Source: Streptomyces griseocarneus
Lineage (GTDB): Bacteria; Actinomycetota; Actinomycetes; Streptomycetales; Streptomycetaceae
NCBI RefSeq assembly: GCF_014655595.1
Contig: NZ_BNBL01000011.1
Coordinates: forward strand, 208,755-272,036
Direction of reading: 5' to 3'
DNA length: 63,282 nucleotides
Shown piece by piece: positions 1 to 9,500 of the stretch. Numbering within the stretch: position 1 is the first letter of the stretch; each line of letters opens with the position of its first letter. Made by a program: the position numbers and the translations under genes. The notes under the pieces were generated by a model. It was not told the DNA's origin. It did no database searches and worked only from the letters and a program-made list of their open reading frames with translations.

Positions 1-108
1 CCAGCACCGCGTGCTGCATCAGCTTCAGCCCCTCCGCGGCGATCGCGTCGGCGACCAGGCCCCGGCCGCGGGCCGCGACGCGGCCGGCGAGCCAGCCCTC
101 CCCGGCTG
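1..108 (-). CDS. Possible 5' part of the gene after borI, running off the left edge
   Basis: Directly downstream of borI on the minus strand, one frame stays open from 108 to 1 and every codon in it ends in G or C, which looks like Streptomyces coding DNA. No ATG or GTG start lies at its beginning. The first ATG in this frame is at 19-17, preceded about 10 nt upstream by a GGAGG-type ribosome binding site. In the S. parvulus borrelidin cluster the gene after borI is the aminotransferase borJ, so this could be its beginning. That identity rests on context only, because the visible residues are too few to recognise a family. Confidence 0.35.
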
Positions 109-1296
109 CTACCAGGTGACGCGGAGCTGGCGCGGCCCGTAGGAGAGGGCGTCCCCGCGGAAGGGGATGTCCTCCTTGGCGATGTCCAGCCGCAGGCCGG
201 GGATGCGCTCGGCCACCGCCCGCAGCGCCACCTCCAGCTGCACCCGGACCAGGTGCTTGCCCAGGCACTGGTGCGGCCCGTGACTGAAGGAGAGGTGGTT
301 GCCCGCGGGGCGGTGGATGTCGAGCACGTGCGGGTCGGAGTACACCTTCGGGTCGCGGTTGCTGGTGTCCAGCAGCACGATCACCGCGTCCCCCTCCTTG
401 ATCGTCTGGCCCTCGATCTCGATGTCCGCGGCGGCGACGCGCTTGGTGGCCCGGGCGATGGTGTAGTAGCGCAGCATCTCGTCGATCGCCCCCGGCCAGA
501 GGCTGGGGTCGGCGCGCAGCTCCTCGGCGACGTGCGGGAACTCGGCGAGCGCGAGCACCCCGAGACCGAGCATGTTCGCCGACGGCTCGTGGCCGGCGAC
601 CAGCAGGAACAGCGCGTTGTCCACCAGGTCGGAGGCGCTGAGCTCGATGTCGCCGGACGCCTGCGCCTTGAGGATCAGCCGGCTGAGCAGGTCGTCGCCG
701 GGGTTCTCCGTCCGCTCCCGCATGAGGCGCTCGACGTAGCCGCGCAGCTCGATGACGGCCTCGAGGTTCTCCTCGCCCCGGTCCATCTCGATGATCTGCT
801 CGGTGCGCTTCTGGAAGTACTGGCAGTCCTCCTCGGGGATGTCCAGCACCTTGCAGATGGTCTTCGTGGCGACGGGGAAGGCGAACGCCTCCACCATCTC
901 GGCGCCCGGGCCCTTGCGGACGATCTCGTCCACGATCTCGCCGAAGATCTCCTCGAAGAACGGGCGGACCTCCTCGGCGTGCCGGGGCGTGAAGTCCTCG
1001 GCCACCATGCGGCGGGCGATGTCGTGCTCCGGCGAGTCCATGTTGAACAGGTGACGGCTGAACTGGCCGCGCTGCTTCTGCAGGGTCTCGCGCTGCGAGA
1101 ACGACGGGGTCTTCGCGGGGTTGTTGCTGATGCGGCGGTCGGCGAGCAGGCCGCGCACCGCCTCATGGCTGGCCGCGAGCCAGGCCGCCCGGCCGTCCTC
1201 CATGGTGAACGGGCACACGCCCCCTTCCTTCAGCAGATCCAGGTGCTCGACCGGAGGGGTGTCCGGCACGGTACGGCGAACGGGGAAAGAAGGCAT
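109..1296 (-). CDS. borI: Cytochrome P450 BorI (C12-methyl oxidation toward the borrelidin nitrile)
   Basis: Class I bacterial P450 of 395 residues, normal length. The heme-binding motif FSHGPHQCLG places the Cys ligand at about residue 344, and an ExxR-type helix (EMLR) is present. The I-helix reads AGHEPSA (E237-P238-S239), so the acid is kept but the usual following Thr is Pro-Ser. In the borrelidin pathway BorI oxidises the methyl branch laid down by module 3, and an aminotransferase (BorJ) then helps convert it to the nitrile; this role comes from the known cluster, not from the sequence itself. I chose the ATG at 1296 because GGAG lies 6 nt upstream of it. An in-frame ATG at 1308 has a poorer site. 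The gene follows borA6 by 64 nt on the same strand and is probably co-transcribed. Confidence 0.88.
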   Translation of the reverse strand: MPSFPVRRTVPDTPPVEHLDLLKEGGVCPFTMEDGRAAWLAASHEAVRGLLADRRISNNPAKTPSFSQRETLQKQRGQFSRHLFNMDSPEHDIARRMVAEDFTPRHAEEVRPFFEEIFGEIVDEIVRKGPGAEMVEAFAFPVATKTICKVLDIPEEDCQYFQKRTEQIIEMDRGEENLEAVIELRGYVERLMRERTENPGDDLLSRLILKAQASGDIELSASDLVDNALFLLVAGHEPSANMLGLGVLALAEFPHVAEELRADPSLWPGAIDEMLRYYTIARATKRVAAADIEIEGQTIKEGDAVIVLLDTSNRDPKVYSDPHVLDIHRPAGNHLSFSHGPHQCLGKHLVRVQLEVALRAVAERIPGLRLDIAKEDIPFRGDALSYGPRQLRVTW

Positions 1297-1360
1297 TGCC
1301 AGCTCCATTTCAAGGACTTGCGAATGGGTGGTGCTCGGGTGGTGCTCCTGAGACCTCGGG

Positions 1361-4300
1361 TCAGCGCACGGCGGGGCCGCCGTGGTCTCCAGGGGGTCGG
1401 TGAACGGCCGTGACCAGCCAGTCGTGCACGACGTCGGCGGTCCGGGGCGCGTGGTGTTCCATCATGGTGAAGTGGTCGCCGGGCACGTCCGTTCCGGTGT
1501 GCGGCAGCGTCCAGCGGGCCTGCCACCGCCCGTCGGAGGGCATGCCGGACATCGGGTCGCCGGCGCGTACGTGCAGCACGGGTACGTCGACGGGAGACGG
1601 CGTCCAGTCGAAGCCGAAGTAGCGGCCCATCGCGGTCAGCCACGCCTCGCCCAGCGCCTCGCCGGTCCGTCCGTCGCGCTCCCGCTGGCCCTGCTCCATG
1701 GCCGCCTGGATGCGGGTCATCACGTCGCCCTGCTCGGGCGCGTAGGTGTCGACCAGCACGACGGCGGCGGGCGGCCGTCCCAGGGCGGCGAGATGGGCGG
1801 CGAGGGCGTGCGCGGCCAGGCCGCCCGCGGAGTAGCCGAGCAGCACGACCTCGTCCCGCCCCTCCAGGGCCCGCGCGTGGGTGGCGAGCAGGACGTCCAG
1901 GGTGGCGGGAACCGGCTGCCCCGTCACGAAGCCCGGCTCGCGCAGCACGAACACGTCGCGCCTGCCGCGCAGGGCCGCGCCGAACGGGACGAACTTGTGC
2001 GGGTCGGCCTTGCCCAGGTGCGACGGGATGCAGAACACGGGGGTGTCCGTTCCGCCGGAGGTCAGCCGCAACGGCGGCAGGTCCAGCTCGGCCGGATCGT
2101 CGTACGACGCCCGGAAGCCGGAGGCCGTCGTCAGCAGGTCGATGAACTCCAGCCGCCTGCCGTGCCGGTCCGCTTCCTGCCACAGCTCGCCGAGGCTCCC
2201 CGTGGTGTCCGGTGCGCCCGGGCCGCCGGCGCCGATCCTCTCCCGCAGGTGCTCGGCGAGGCCGGCGGGCGTGCGGTGTTCGAGCGTGAGCGAGGCGGGG
2301 AGCGCCAGGCCGGTGCGGGAGACGAGCCGGTTGCGCAGCTCGATCGAGGTCAGCGAGTCGAAGCCGAGCGCGAGGAACTCGTGGCCGGGGTCGATCCGCG
2401 CCGGGTCGTCGTAGCGCAGCACGGCGGCGATCTCCGTGCGGACGGCCTCCAGCAGCACGCGCGACTGTTCCTCGGCGGTACGCCCTTCCAGGCTCCGCAG
2501 CGCGTCCGGCTGCTCGTCCCGGGCGGGCGGGGCGGCCGGACGCGCCTCGGGGAGGCCGTCGAGCAGGCGGTGCCCGGCCCCACCGGCCAGGCGCCCCCAG
2601 TCCACGTCGGCCACCACCACCGGCCCGTGCGCCCGGCCCAGGGCCCGCACGGCGTCCTCCGGTGCCAGCGGGGCCAGGCCGCTGCGGCGCAGCCGGTCCT
2701 CGACGACCTGGGTGCCGGCCATCCCGTCGCCCGCCCACGGCCCCCAGGCCAGGGAGGCGGCGGGCAGGCCCTCGGCCGTGCGGTGGGCCGCCAGGGCGTC
2801 GAGGTAGGCGTTGGCGGCGGCGTAGTGGGCCTGGCCCGCGCCGCCGAGGACACCGGCCAGGGAGGAGAACAGCACGAACGCGTCGAGGTCCCTGTCGCGG
2901 GTGAGCTCGTGCAGGTGCTTCGCACCGAGCAGCTTGGGCCGCAGCACCCGGTCGACCTGTCCGGGAGTGAGCGAGGCGATCACGCCGTCGTCGAGGACGG
3001 CGGCCGTGTGCACCACCGCGTTCGGCCGGTACGTGTCGAGCAACTCCCGGACCGCTTCGCGGTCGGTGACGTCGCACCGGGCGACCGTCGCCTTCACCCC
3101 GGCGGCGATCAGCTCGGCGTGCAGCGCCCCGGCCCCGGGGCCGTCCGGACCCCGTCGCCCGGCCAGCACCACGTGCTCGGCGCCCTGGTCCGCCAGCCAG
3201 CGCGCGACGTGCGCGGCCAGCGCGCCCGTACCACCGGTGACCACAACGGTGCCCCTGGGCGACCAGCGTTCGGCGGCGGGACGCGTACGGACCAGGCGCC
3301 TGGCGAACACGCCCGCCGGACGGATGGCGACCTCCTGCTCGTCGCGGGCGAGCAGAAGGGCACACAGGCGGCTGCCGGTGCGGTCGGTGAGCTCGGCGGG
3401 CAGGTCGATCCGCACGGCGCCGAGTTCCGGATGCTCCGCCGCGGCCGCCCGGCCCAGACCCCACAGCGTGGCCCGTTCCGGGTGCGTCACCGGATCCGAG
3501 TCGCCGACGGCCACGGCACCACTGGTGAGCACCCACAGGGGAACCCCGGAGTCCTCGGCCACCAGGTCCTGGACGACGCGCAGCGTCGCCTTCAGGCCGC
3601 CGTCGGCGTCGGAACCGAGACCCAGCAGGGAGACCACTCCGGCCAGGCCGGCGCCGTGCGGGGGCCCGGCCTCGCCGGCGCCGATCACGGTGGCACCGTG
3701 CCCGGCCAACGCGGCCTCGACGGCGTCGGCGAGAGGGCACTCCCCCGCCGGCCGGATCACCAGCCAGCTCCCCGACAGCACGGGCGCCGCCGCGCCCTCG
3801 TCCACCGGCATCCAGTCGATCCGGTAGGTCCAGTCGTCCAGCGGCGTGCCCGGCGTGGTCCCGGCGGGGGCCGGGGTGGAGGCCGGGGTGGAACGCCGCA
3901 TCCAGTAGTGCTGGCGCTGGAAGGCATAGGTGGGGAGGTCGACCGTGCGGGCGTGGGGGAAGAGGGGGGCCCAGTCGACGGTGTGTCCGTTGACGTGGAC
4001 GGTGGACAGGGCGGTCAGGACGGTGGACACCTCGTCGTGGCCGGGACGCAACGTGGCTGTCGCGGCGACGCGTTCGGTGTCGGCGCAGTGGGCGACCATC
4101 GAGGTGAGGGTGCCTGCCGGGCCGAGCTCCAGCCAGGTTGTGACGCCCGCGTCGAGGAGGGTACGGACGCCGTCGGCGAAGAGGACGGGCTCGCGGACCT
4201 GGCGCACCCAGTAGCCGGGCGAGCACCACTCCTGCGGGTCCACCCAGGTGCCGGTGACGTTGGAGACCGCCGACAACGTCGGCTTGTGGAACTCCACCGT

Positions 4301-6586
4301 CTCCAGGACGCTGCGGAACGCCACCAGCATCGGCTCCATCAACGGCGAGTGGAAAGCGTGCGAGACCGTAAGGCGCCGCGCGCGACCGCCCCGCGCCTTG
4401 ACCGCGGCAACCGCCCGGTCGACGGCCGCCTCGGTGCCGGAAACGACCAGCTGGCCCGGCGCGTTCACCGAGGCGACCACCAGGTCATCGCCCAGCAGAT
4501 CAGTGATCTCACCGAGGTGGGTCTCCACCGCGGCCATCGCGCCGCCGGCCGGCAGTGCCTGCATCAACCGGCCCCGCGCGGCCACCACACGACACGCATC
4601 CTCGAGCGACCAGACACCCGCCACATACGCGGCCGACAGCTCGCCGATGGAATGCCCGACGAGGTAACCAGGCTTCACGCCCCAGGACGCGAGCAGCCGG
4701 AAGAGCGATACCTCAAGCGCGAACAACCCCGCCTGAGCCCACACGGTCCGGTCCAACGCCTCCGCATCGGAACCGAATACGACATCGCGCAGACCCGGGT
4801 CCACAGACGCGCAGACCTCGTCGAACGCCTCGGCGAACACCGGGAACCGCTCGTACAACTCCCGGCCCATGCCGAGCCGCTGACTCCCCTGACCGGTGAA
4901 CACGAACGCCAGACCACCCGCGGCAACCGAACCCGTCACCGCATTCGCCGCCGAACGTCCCTCCGCCACAGCGGAAAGACCCTCGACGAACTCCTCACGC
5001 CCCGAGCCGAACACCACCGCACGACGCTCGAACGCACTCCGCGTCGCGGCCAACGACCAGCCCACGTCCGCCGGGCTCGCGTCGGGCCGGCCGGACACGA
5101 ATGAAGCCAGCCGCCCCGCCTGCTCCCGCAACGCATCCTCGGTACGCCCCGACACCACCCACGGCACCACGCCCGCATCAGGCTCCCCCGCAGGCGGCTC
5201 GATCGCCGGGGCCTCCTCGATGATCACGTGCGCGTTGGTGCCGCTGATGCCGAACGACGACACCCCCGCCCGCCGCGGACGGCCCTCCACGGCCGGCCAG
5301 TCCCGCGCCTCCGTCAGCAGCCGCACCGCACCCGACGACCAGTCCACCTCCGGCGACGGCTCGTCCACGTGCAGCGTCCTCGGCAGCACACCGGCCCGCA
5401 TCGCCATGACCATCTTGATCACACCGGCGACGCCCGCGGCCGCCTGTGTGTGGCCGATGTTCGACTTCACGGATCCCAGCCACAGTGGGTGGTCCGGTGA
5501 CCGGTCCTGGCCGTAGACGCCCAGCAGGGCCTGCGCTTCGATCGGGTCGCCCAGGGACGTACCGGTGCCGTGTGCCTCGACGGCGTCCACGTCGGAGGGC
5601 GTCAGCCGGGCATTGGCCAGCGCCGCGCGGATGACGCGCTGCTGCGACGGGCCGTTCGGCGCCGTCAGACCGTTCGACGCGCCGTCCTGGTTGACCGCCG
5701 AGCCCCGGACCACGGCCAGTACGTGGTGGCCGTTGCGGCGGGCGTCCGACAACCGTTCCAGTACCAGCACGCCGACGCCCTCGGCGAAGCCCGCGCCGTC
5801 CGCCGTGGACGAGAACGCCTTCGCACGGCCGTCCGTGGCCAGTCCGCGCTGGTGGGAGAACGCGGTGAACACGGTGGGCGTCGCCATGACGGTGGCGCCG
5901 CCGACCAGTGCCAGTTCGCACTCGCCCGACCGCAGCGCCTGCGCGGCGGTGTGCAGGCTCACCAGCGACGACGAACATGCCGTGTCCACGGTGACCGCCG
6001 GGCCTTCCAGGCCCAGCACGTAGGACACCCTGCCGGACATGACGCTCGCCGAGCACGCGGTGGCCAGGTAGTTGGCGTACTCGCCGCCCGATCCGGCGAA
6101 CAGCGAGAAGTAGTCCTGGCCGATCGTGCCGAAGTAGACGCCGGTCCGGCTGCCCCGCAGCGTGCGGGGGTCGATCCTGGCCCGCTCGATGGCCTCCCAC
6201 GAGCACTCCAGCAGCAACCGCTGTTGCGGGTCCATCGCCAGCGCCTCACGCGGCGAGATCCCGAAGAACCCCGCGTCGAACTCGCCCGCGTCGTAGAGGA
6301 AACCGCCCTCCCGTACGTACGACTGGTTCTCGTCGAATGCGGTGTCCGCCTTCCAGCCCCGGTCGGTGGGGAGCGGTGCCAGGGCGTCCACGCCGTCGTC
6401 GAGCAGTTCCCAGAACCGTTCCGGCGAGCGGGCTCCGCCGGGAAGCCGGCAGCTCATGCCGACGATCGCCAGCGGCTCGGCGTCCTTGCGCTCGGCCTCG
6501 CGCAGCCGCTGCCTGGTGCTGTGCAGGTCCGTGACGGCCTTTTTCAGGTATTCACGGAGCTTGGTCTCGGTGGCCCCGGCCGTCAT
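1361..6586 (-). CDS. borA6: Type I PKS module 6 with thioesterase, BorA6
   Basis: Terminal module of 1,741 residues: N-terminal coiled-coil docking segment (about 1-32), KS (Cys204 in TACSSSL), AT, KR, ACP (Ser1411 in GFDSL) and C-terminal thioesterase (Ser1586 in GYSAGG, candidate His1705 in GDH). The AT carries GHSIGE and the HAFH signature, both typical of malonyl-CoA selection. The KR has the LDD motif of B-type ketoreductases and lacks the A-type Trp. There is no DH, so a hydroxyl should remain at C3 of the product. The TE should close the 18-membered lactone onto the C17 hydroxyl. The ATG overlaps the borA5 stop as TGATG, indicating translational coupling. The AT half is nearly identical in DNA to those of borA2 and borA3 module 2. 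Domain content and position match BorA6. Confidence 0.95.
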   Translation of the reverse strand: MTAGATETKLREYLKKAVTDLHSTRQRLREAERKDAEPLAIVGMSCRLPGGARSPERFWELLDDGVDALAPLPTDRGWKADTAFDENQSYVREGGFLYDAGEFDAGFFGISPREALAMDPQQRLLLECSWEAIERARIDPRTLRGSRTGVYFGTIGQDYFSLFAGSGGEYANYLATACSASVMSGRVSYVLGLEGPAVTVDTACSSSLVSLHTAAQALRSGECELALVGGATVMATPTVFTAFSHQRGLATDGRAKAFSSTADGAGFAEGVGVLVLERLSDARRNGHHVLAVVRGSAVNQDGASNGLTAPNGPSQQRVIRAALANARLTPSDVDAVEAHGTGTSLGDPIEAQALLGVYGQDRSPDHPLWLGSVKSNIGHTQAAAGVAGVIKMVMAMRAGVLPRTLHVDEPSPEVDWSSGAVRLLTEARDWPAVEGRPRRAGVSSFGISGTNAHVIIEEAPAIEPPAGEPDAGVVPWVVSGRTEDALREQAGRLASFVSGRPDASPADVGWSLAATRSAFERRAVVFGSGREEFVEGLSAVAEGRSAANAVTGSVAAGGLAFVFTGQGSQRLGMGRELYERFPVFAEAFDEVCASVDPGLRDVVFGSDAEALDRTVWAQAGLFALEVSLFRLLASWGVKPGYLVGHSIGELSAAYVAGVWSLEDACRVVAARGRLMQALPAGGAMAAVETHLGEITDLLGDDLVVASVNAPGQLVVSGTEAAVDRAVAAVKARGGRARRLTVSHAFHSPLMEPMLVAFRSVLETVEFHKPTLSAVSNVTGTWVDPQEWCSPGYWVRQVREPVLFADGVRTLLDAGVTTWLELGPAGTLTSMVAHCADTERVAATATLRPGHDEVSTVLTALSTVHVNGHTVDWAPLFPHARTVDLPTYAFQRQHYWMRRSTPASTPAPAGTTPGTPLDDWTYRIDWMPVDEGAAAPVLSGSWLVIRPAGECPLADAVEAALAGHGATVIGAGEAGPPHGAGLAGVVSLLGLGSDADGGLKATLRVVQDLVAEDSGVPLWVLTSGAVAVGDSDPVTHPERATLWGLGRAAAAEHPELGAVRIDLPAELTDRTGSRLCALLLARDEQEVAIRPAGVFARRLVRTRPAAERWSPRGTVVVTGGTGALAAHVARWLADQGAEHVVLAGRRGPDGPGAGALHAELIAAGVKATVARCDVTDREAVRELLDTYRPNAVVHTAAVLDDGVIASLTPGQVDRVLRPKLLGAKHLHELTRDRDLDAFVLFSSLAGVLGGAGQAHYAAANAYLDALAAHRTAEGLPAASLAWGPWAGDGMAGTQVVEDRLRRSGLAPLAPEDAVRALGRAHGPVVVADVDWGRLAGGAGHRLLDGLPEARPAAPPARDEQPDALRSLEGRTAEEQSRVLLEAVRTEIAAVLRYDDPARIDPGHEFLALGFDSLTSIELRNRLVSRTGLALPASLTLEHRTPAGLAEHLRERIGAGGPGAPDTTGSLGELWQEADRHGRRLEFIDLLTTASGFRASYDDPAELDLPPLRLTSGGTDTPVFCIPSHLGKADPHKFVPFGAALRGRRDVFVLREPGFVTGQPVPATLDVLLATHARALEGRDEVVLLGYSAGGLAAHALAAHLAALGRPPAAVVLVDTYAPEQGDVMTRIQAAMEQGQRERDGRTGEALGEAWLTAMGRYFGFDWTPSPVDVPVLHVRAGDPMSGMPSDGRWQARWTLPHTGTDVPGDHFTMMEHHAPRTADVVHDWLVTAVHRPPGDHGGPAVR
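3990..4990 (-). repeat. Malonyl-AT coding block, copy in borA6
   Basis: This stretch, covering the malonyl AT of module 6 and its N-terminal linker, is nearly identical at DNA level to blocks at about 25,850-26,800 (borA3 module 2) and 30,650-31,620 (borA2). Long runs match base for base, for example over 4,555-4,625 against 26,393-26,463. The limits are approximate because they were judged by eye. Confidence 0.75.
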
Positions 6587-9500
6587 CAGGACTCCTCCAT
6601 CTCGCTGTCGACCAGCGCGAAGAGGTCTTCGTCGGTGGCGGCCGACAGGTCGTACCCGGTCACCCGGTCCCGGGCGGCCGTCGCCTCGCGCCACTCGGCG
6701 AGCAGCGCTTCGAGCTGGATCGTGACGTCGTCGACGCCCTCGGCGTCCGGCGCGAGCGCCCGTAGGTCCCCGCGCAGGCGGCTGACCGCGGCCAGCACCG
6801 GTTCCGTGGGGGACGCCGCGTCGGTGGCCAGCTGCCCGCCGAGGTACGTCGCCAGCGCCTGCGGTGTCGGGTGGTCGAACACCAGGGTCGCGGGCAGCCG
6901 CAGCCCGGTGAGGGAGGAGAACCTGTTGCGCAGTTCCACCGCGGTCAGCGAGTCGAAGCCCAGTTCCCGGAACGGACGGTCGGTGGAGATCGCGTCGGAC
7001 GTGCCGTGGCCGAGCACCGCGGCCGCGTGGTCGCGCACCAGGCCGAGCAGCACCTCGGCGCGTTCGGCCGCGGACAGCGAGGCGAGCTGCTGCTCGAGGC
7101 CGGAGTTCTGCACGGCGGCGGTCACCGTGCGCCGGGCCGAGGAGCGCACGAGCTTGCGGAACATCGCGGGCACCTCCCCGCCGCGGCCGCGCAGCCTGGC
7201 GACGTCCAGGTGCATGGGCAGCAGCAGCGCCTCGCCGGCGTCGCGGGCGGCGTCGAACAGTGCCAGTCCGTCCTGTTCGGACATCTCGGCGACGCCGTTG
7301 CGGGCGATCCTGGCCAGCTCCGTGGAGCCGAGCTGTCCGGTCATGGTGCTGCGGTCGGTCCACAGTCCCCAGGCCAGCGACTGTCCGGCGAGGCCGGTGG
7401 TGCGCCGGTGTTCGGCCAGGGCGTCGAGGAAGGCGTTGGCCGCCGCGTAGTTGGACTGACCGGCTCCGCCGAGTACGCCGCTGGCCGAGGAGAAGAGCAC
7501 GAAGTCGGTCAGCGGGGCGTTGCCGACCAGCCGGTGCAGGTTCCACGCCGCGTCGACCTTCGGGCGCATCACGGTGTCGAGGCGCTCGGGGGTCTGCTTG
7601 TCGATCACGCCGTCGTCCAGCACGCCCGCCGAGTGGACCACCGCGACCAGCGGGTGCCGGTCGTCGACGGTGCTCACCACGCGCTCCAGCGCGGCGGCGT
7701 CGGCCACGTCGCAGGAGGCCCAGGTGACGGTGGCGCCGAGTCCGGTCAGCTCGCGGACCAGTTCGGTCCGCTCGGGGCCGCGGCTGAGCAGCAGCAGCCG
7801 CGTCGCGCCGTGCTCGGTGACCAGGTGCCGGGCGACGAAGCCGCCCAGCGTGCCGGAGGCGCCGGTCACCATCACCGTGCCGTCCGTCCTGAGGGGGCGG
7901 GGAACGGTCAGGACGATCTTGCCGACGTGCTTGGCCTGGCTGATGTGGCGGAACGCCTCCGGCGCCCGGCGCACGTCCCACTGGGTGATCGGCAGCAGCC
8001 GGAACTCCCCGGCCTCGAACAGCCGGACGATCTCGGCGAGCATCTCCCCGGTCCGCTGCGGGCCCGCCTCGACGAGGTCGAAGGCGCGGTAGGTGACGCC
8101 GGGGTGGGCCTCGGCCACCTCCTCGGGCCGGCGGATGTCGGTCTTGCCCATGTCGACGAACCGGCCGCCGCCGGGCATCAGCCGCAGCGAGGCGTCGACG
8201 AACTCCCTGGCCAGCGAGTTCAGTACGAGGTCGACGCCGCGACCGCCGGTGGCGTCCAGGAATCGCTTCTCGAAGTCGAGCGTGCGGGAGGAGGACAGGT
8301 GCGCGTCGTCGAGCCCCAGTTCGCGCAGCGTGCCCCACTTCCGGGGGCTGGCGGTGCCGAAGACCTCCGCGCCCAGGTGCCGGGCGATCTGCACGGCGGC
8401 CATGCCGACGCCGCCGGCGGCGGCGTGGATCAGCACGCGGTCGCCCTTGCCGACGCCGCCGAGGTCGCACAGGCCGTAGTAGGCGGTGAGGAACGCCGCG
8501 GGCACCGATGCGGCCTGGGCGAAGGTCCAGTCGGCCGGGATGCGCGCCAGGTAGCGGTGGTCGGTCACCGCCAGCGGTCCGAAGCCCGCGGAGAGGATGC
8601 CCATCACCCGGTCCCCCGGGGACAGGTCCGGCACGGCGCTGCCGACTTCGACGACCACGCCGGCGGCCTCGCGGCCCAGCGTCAGGTCGTCGTCGACCAT
8701 GCCCAGCGCGGCCACCACGTCGTGGAAGTTCAGGCCGCCGGCGTGCACCGCGACGCGGACCTCGTTGTCCGCCAGGGGCTTCTGGGCGTGCGGGTAGACG
8801 CCCAGGGTGAGGTTGTCGAAGGTGCCCGGTTCGGTGATCTCCAGCCGCCAGGCGTCCGCTCCGGCGGGCGGTACGAGGTCGGGGGGCGTGGCCCGCACCA
8901 GCCGGGCGGCCGTCGCCTTGCCCGCCCGGATCATGATCCGGGGTTCGTCGGAGAGGACCGCGTCGGCCAGGGCCGCCGACGAGTCGGGGTGGCCGTCGAC
9001 GTCGACGAGGGTGATGCGCCCGGGGTTCTCGGTCTGCGCGGAGCGGACCAGGCCCCAGACGGGGCTGTGGACCAGGTCGCGCGGCAGGGCGTCGCGCGTG
9101 ACGACGACCAGGCGGGAGTCGCCGAGCCGCTCGTCGGCGAGCCACTCCTGGAGCACGCCCAGGACGTGCCCGGTGACGGCCCGGACCGCCGCGGGAAGGT
9201 CCTCGTCGTGCGGTGCCGGTGCCACGCACGGCAGCACCAGGATCTCGGGGGTGTCCTCGACGGAGACCGGGCCGGTGGCGGTGTCCACCGTCCAGCCCGC
9301 CGTGCGCAGGGCGTCGGCGAGGCCGAGCCGGTCGTCCCCGAGGATCACGCCGTGTGCGGCGGAGGCCGCCCCGACGACGGGGACGGCTTCGTCCCACGTC
9401 ACCTTGAACAGCGATTCCGGTCGCTTGGCCGACAGCTGGTCGGCGCTGACCGGCCGGGTGGCGAGCGAGCCGAGGGTGAACACCGGGAGTCCGGTGGCGT

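Noticed and set aside
1230..4229. Second long minus-strand frame within borA6
   Set aside because: It is an Arg/Pro/Gly-rich out-of-frame reading of the same DNA; the KS-AT-KR-ACP-TE frame is continuous without it.
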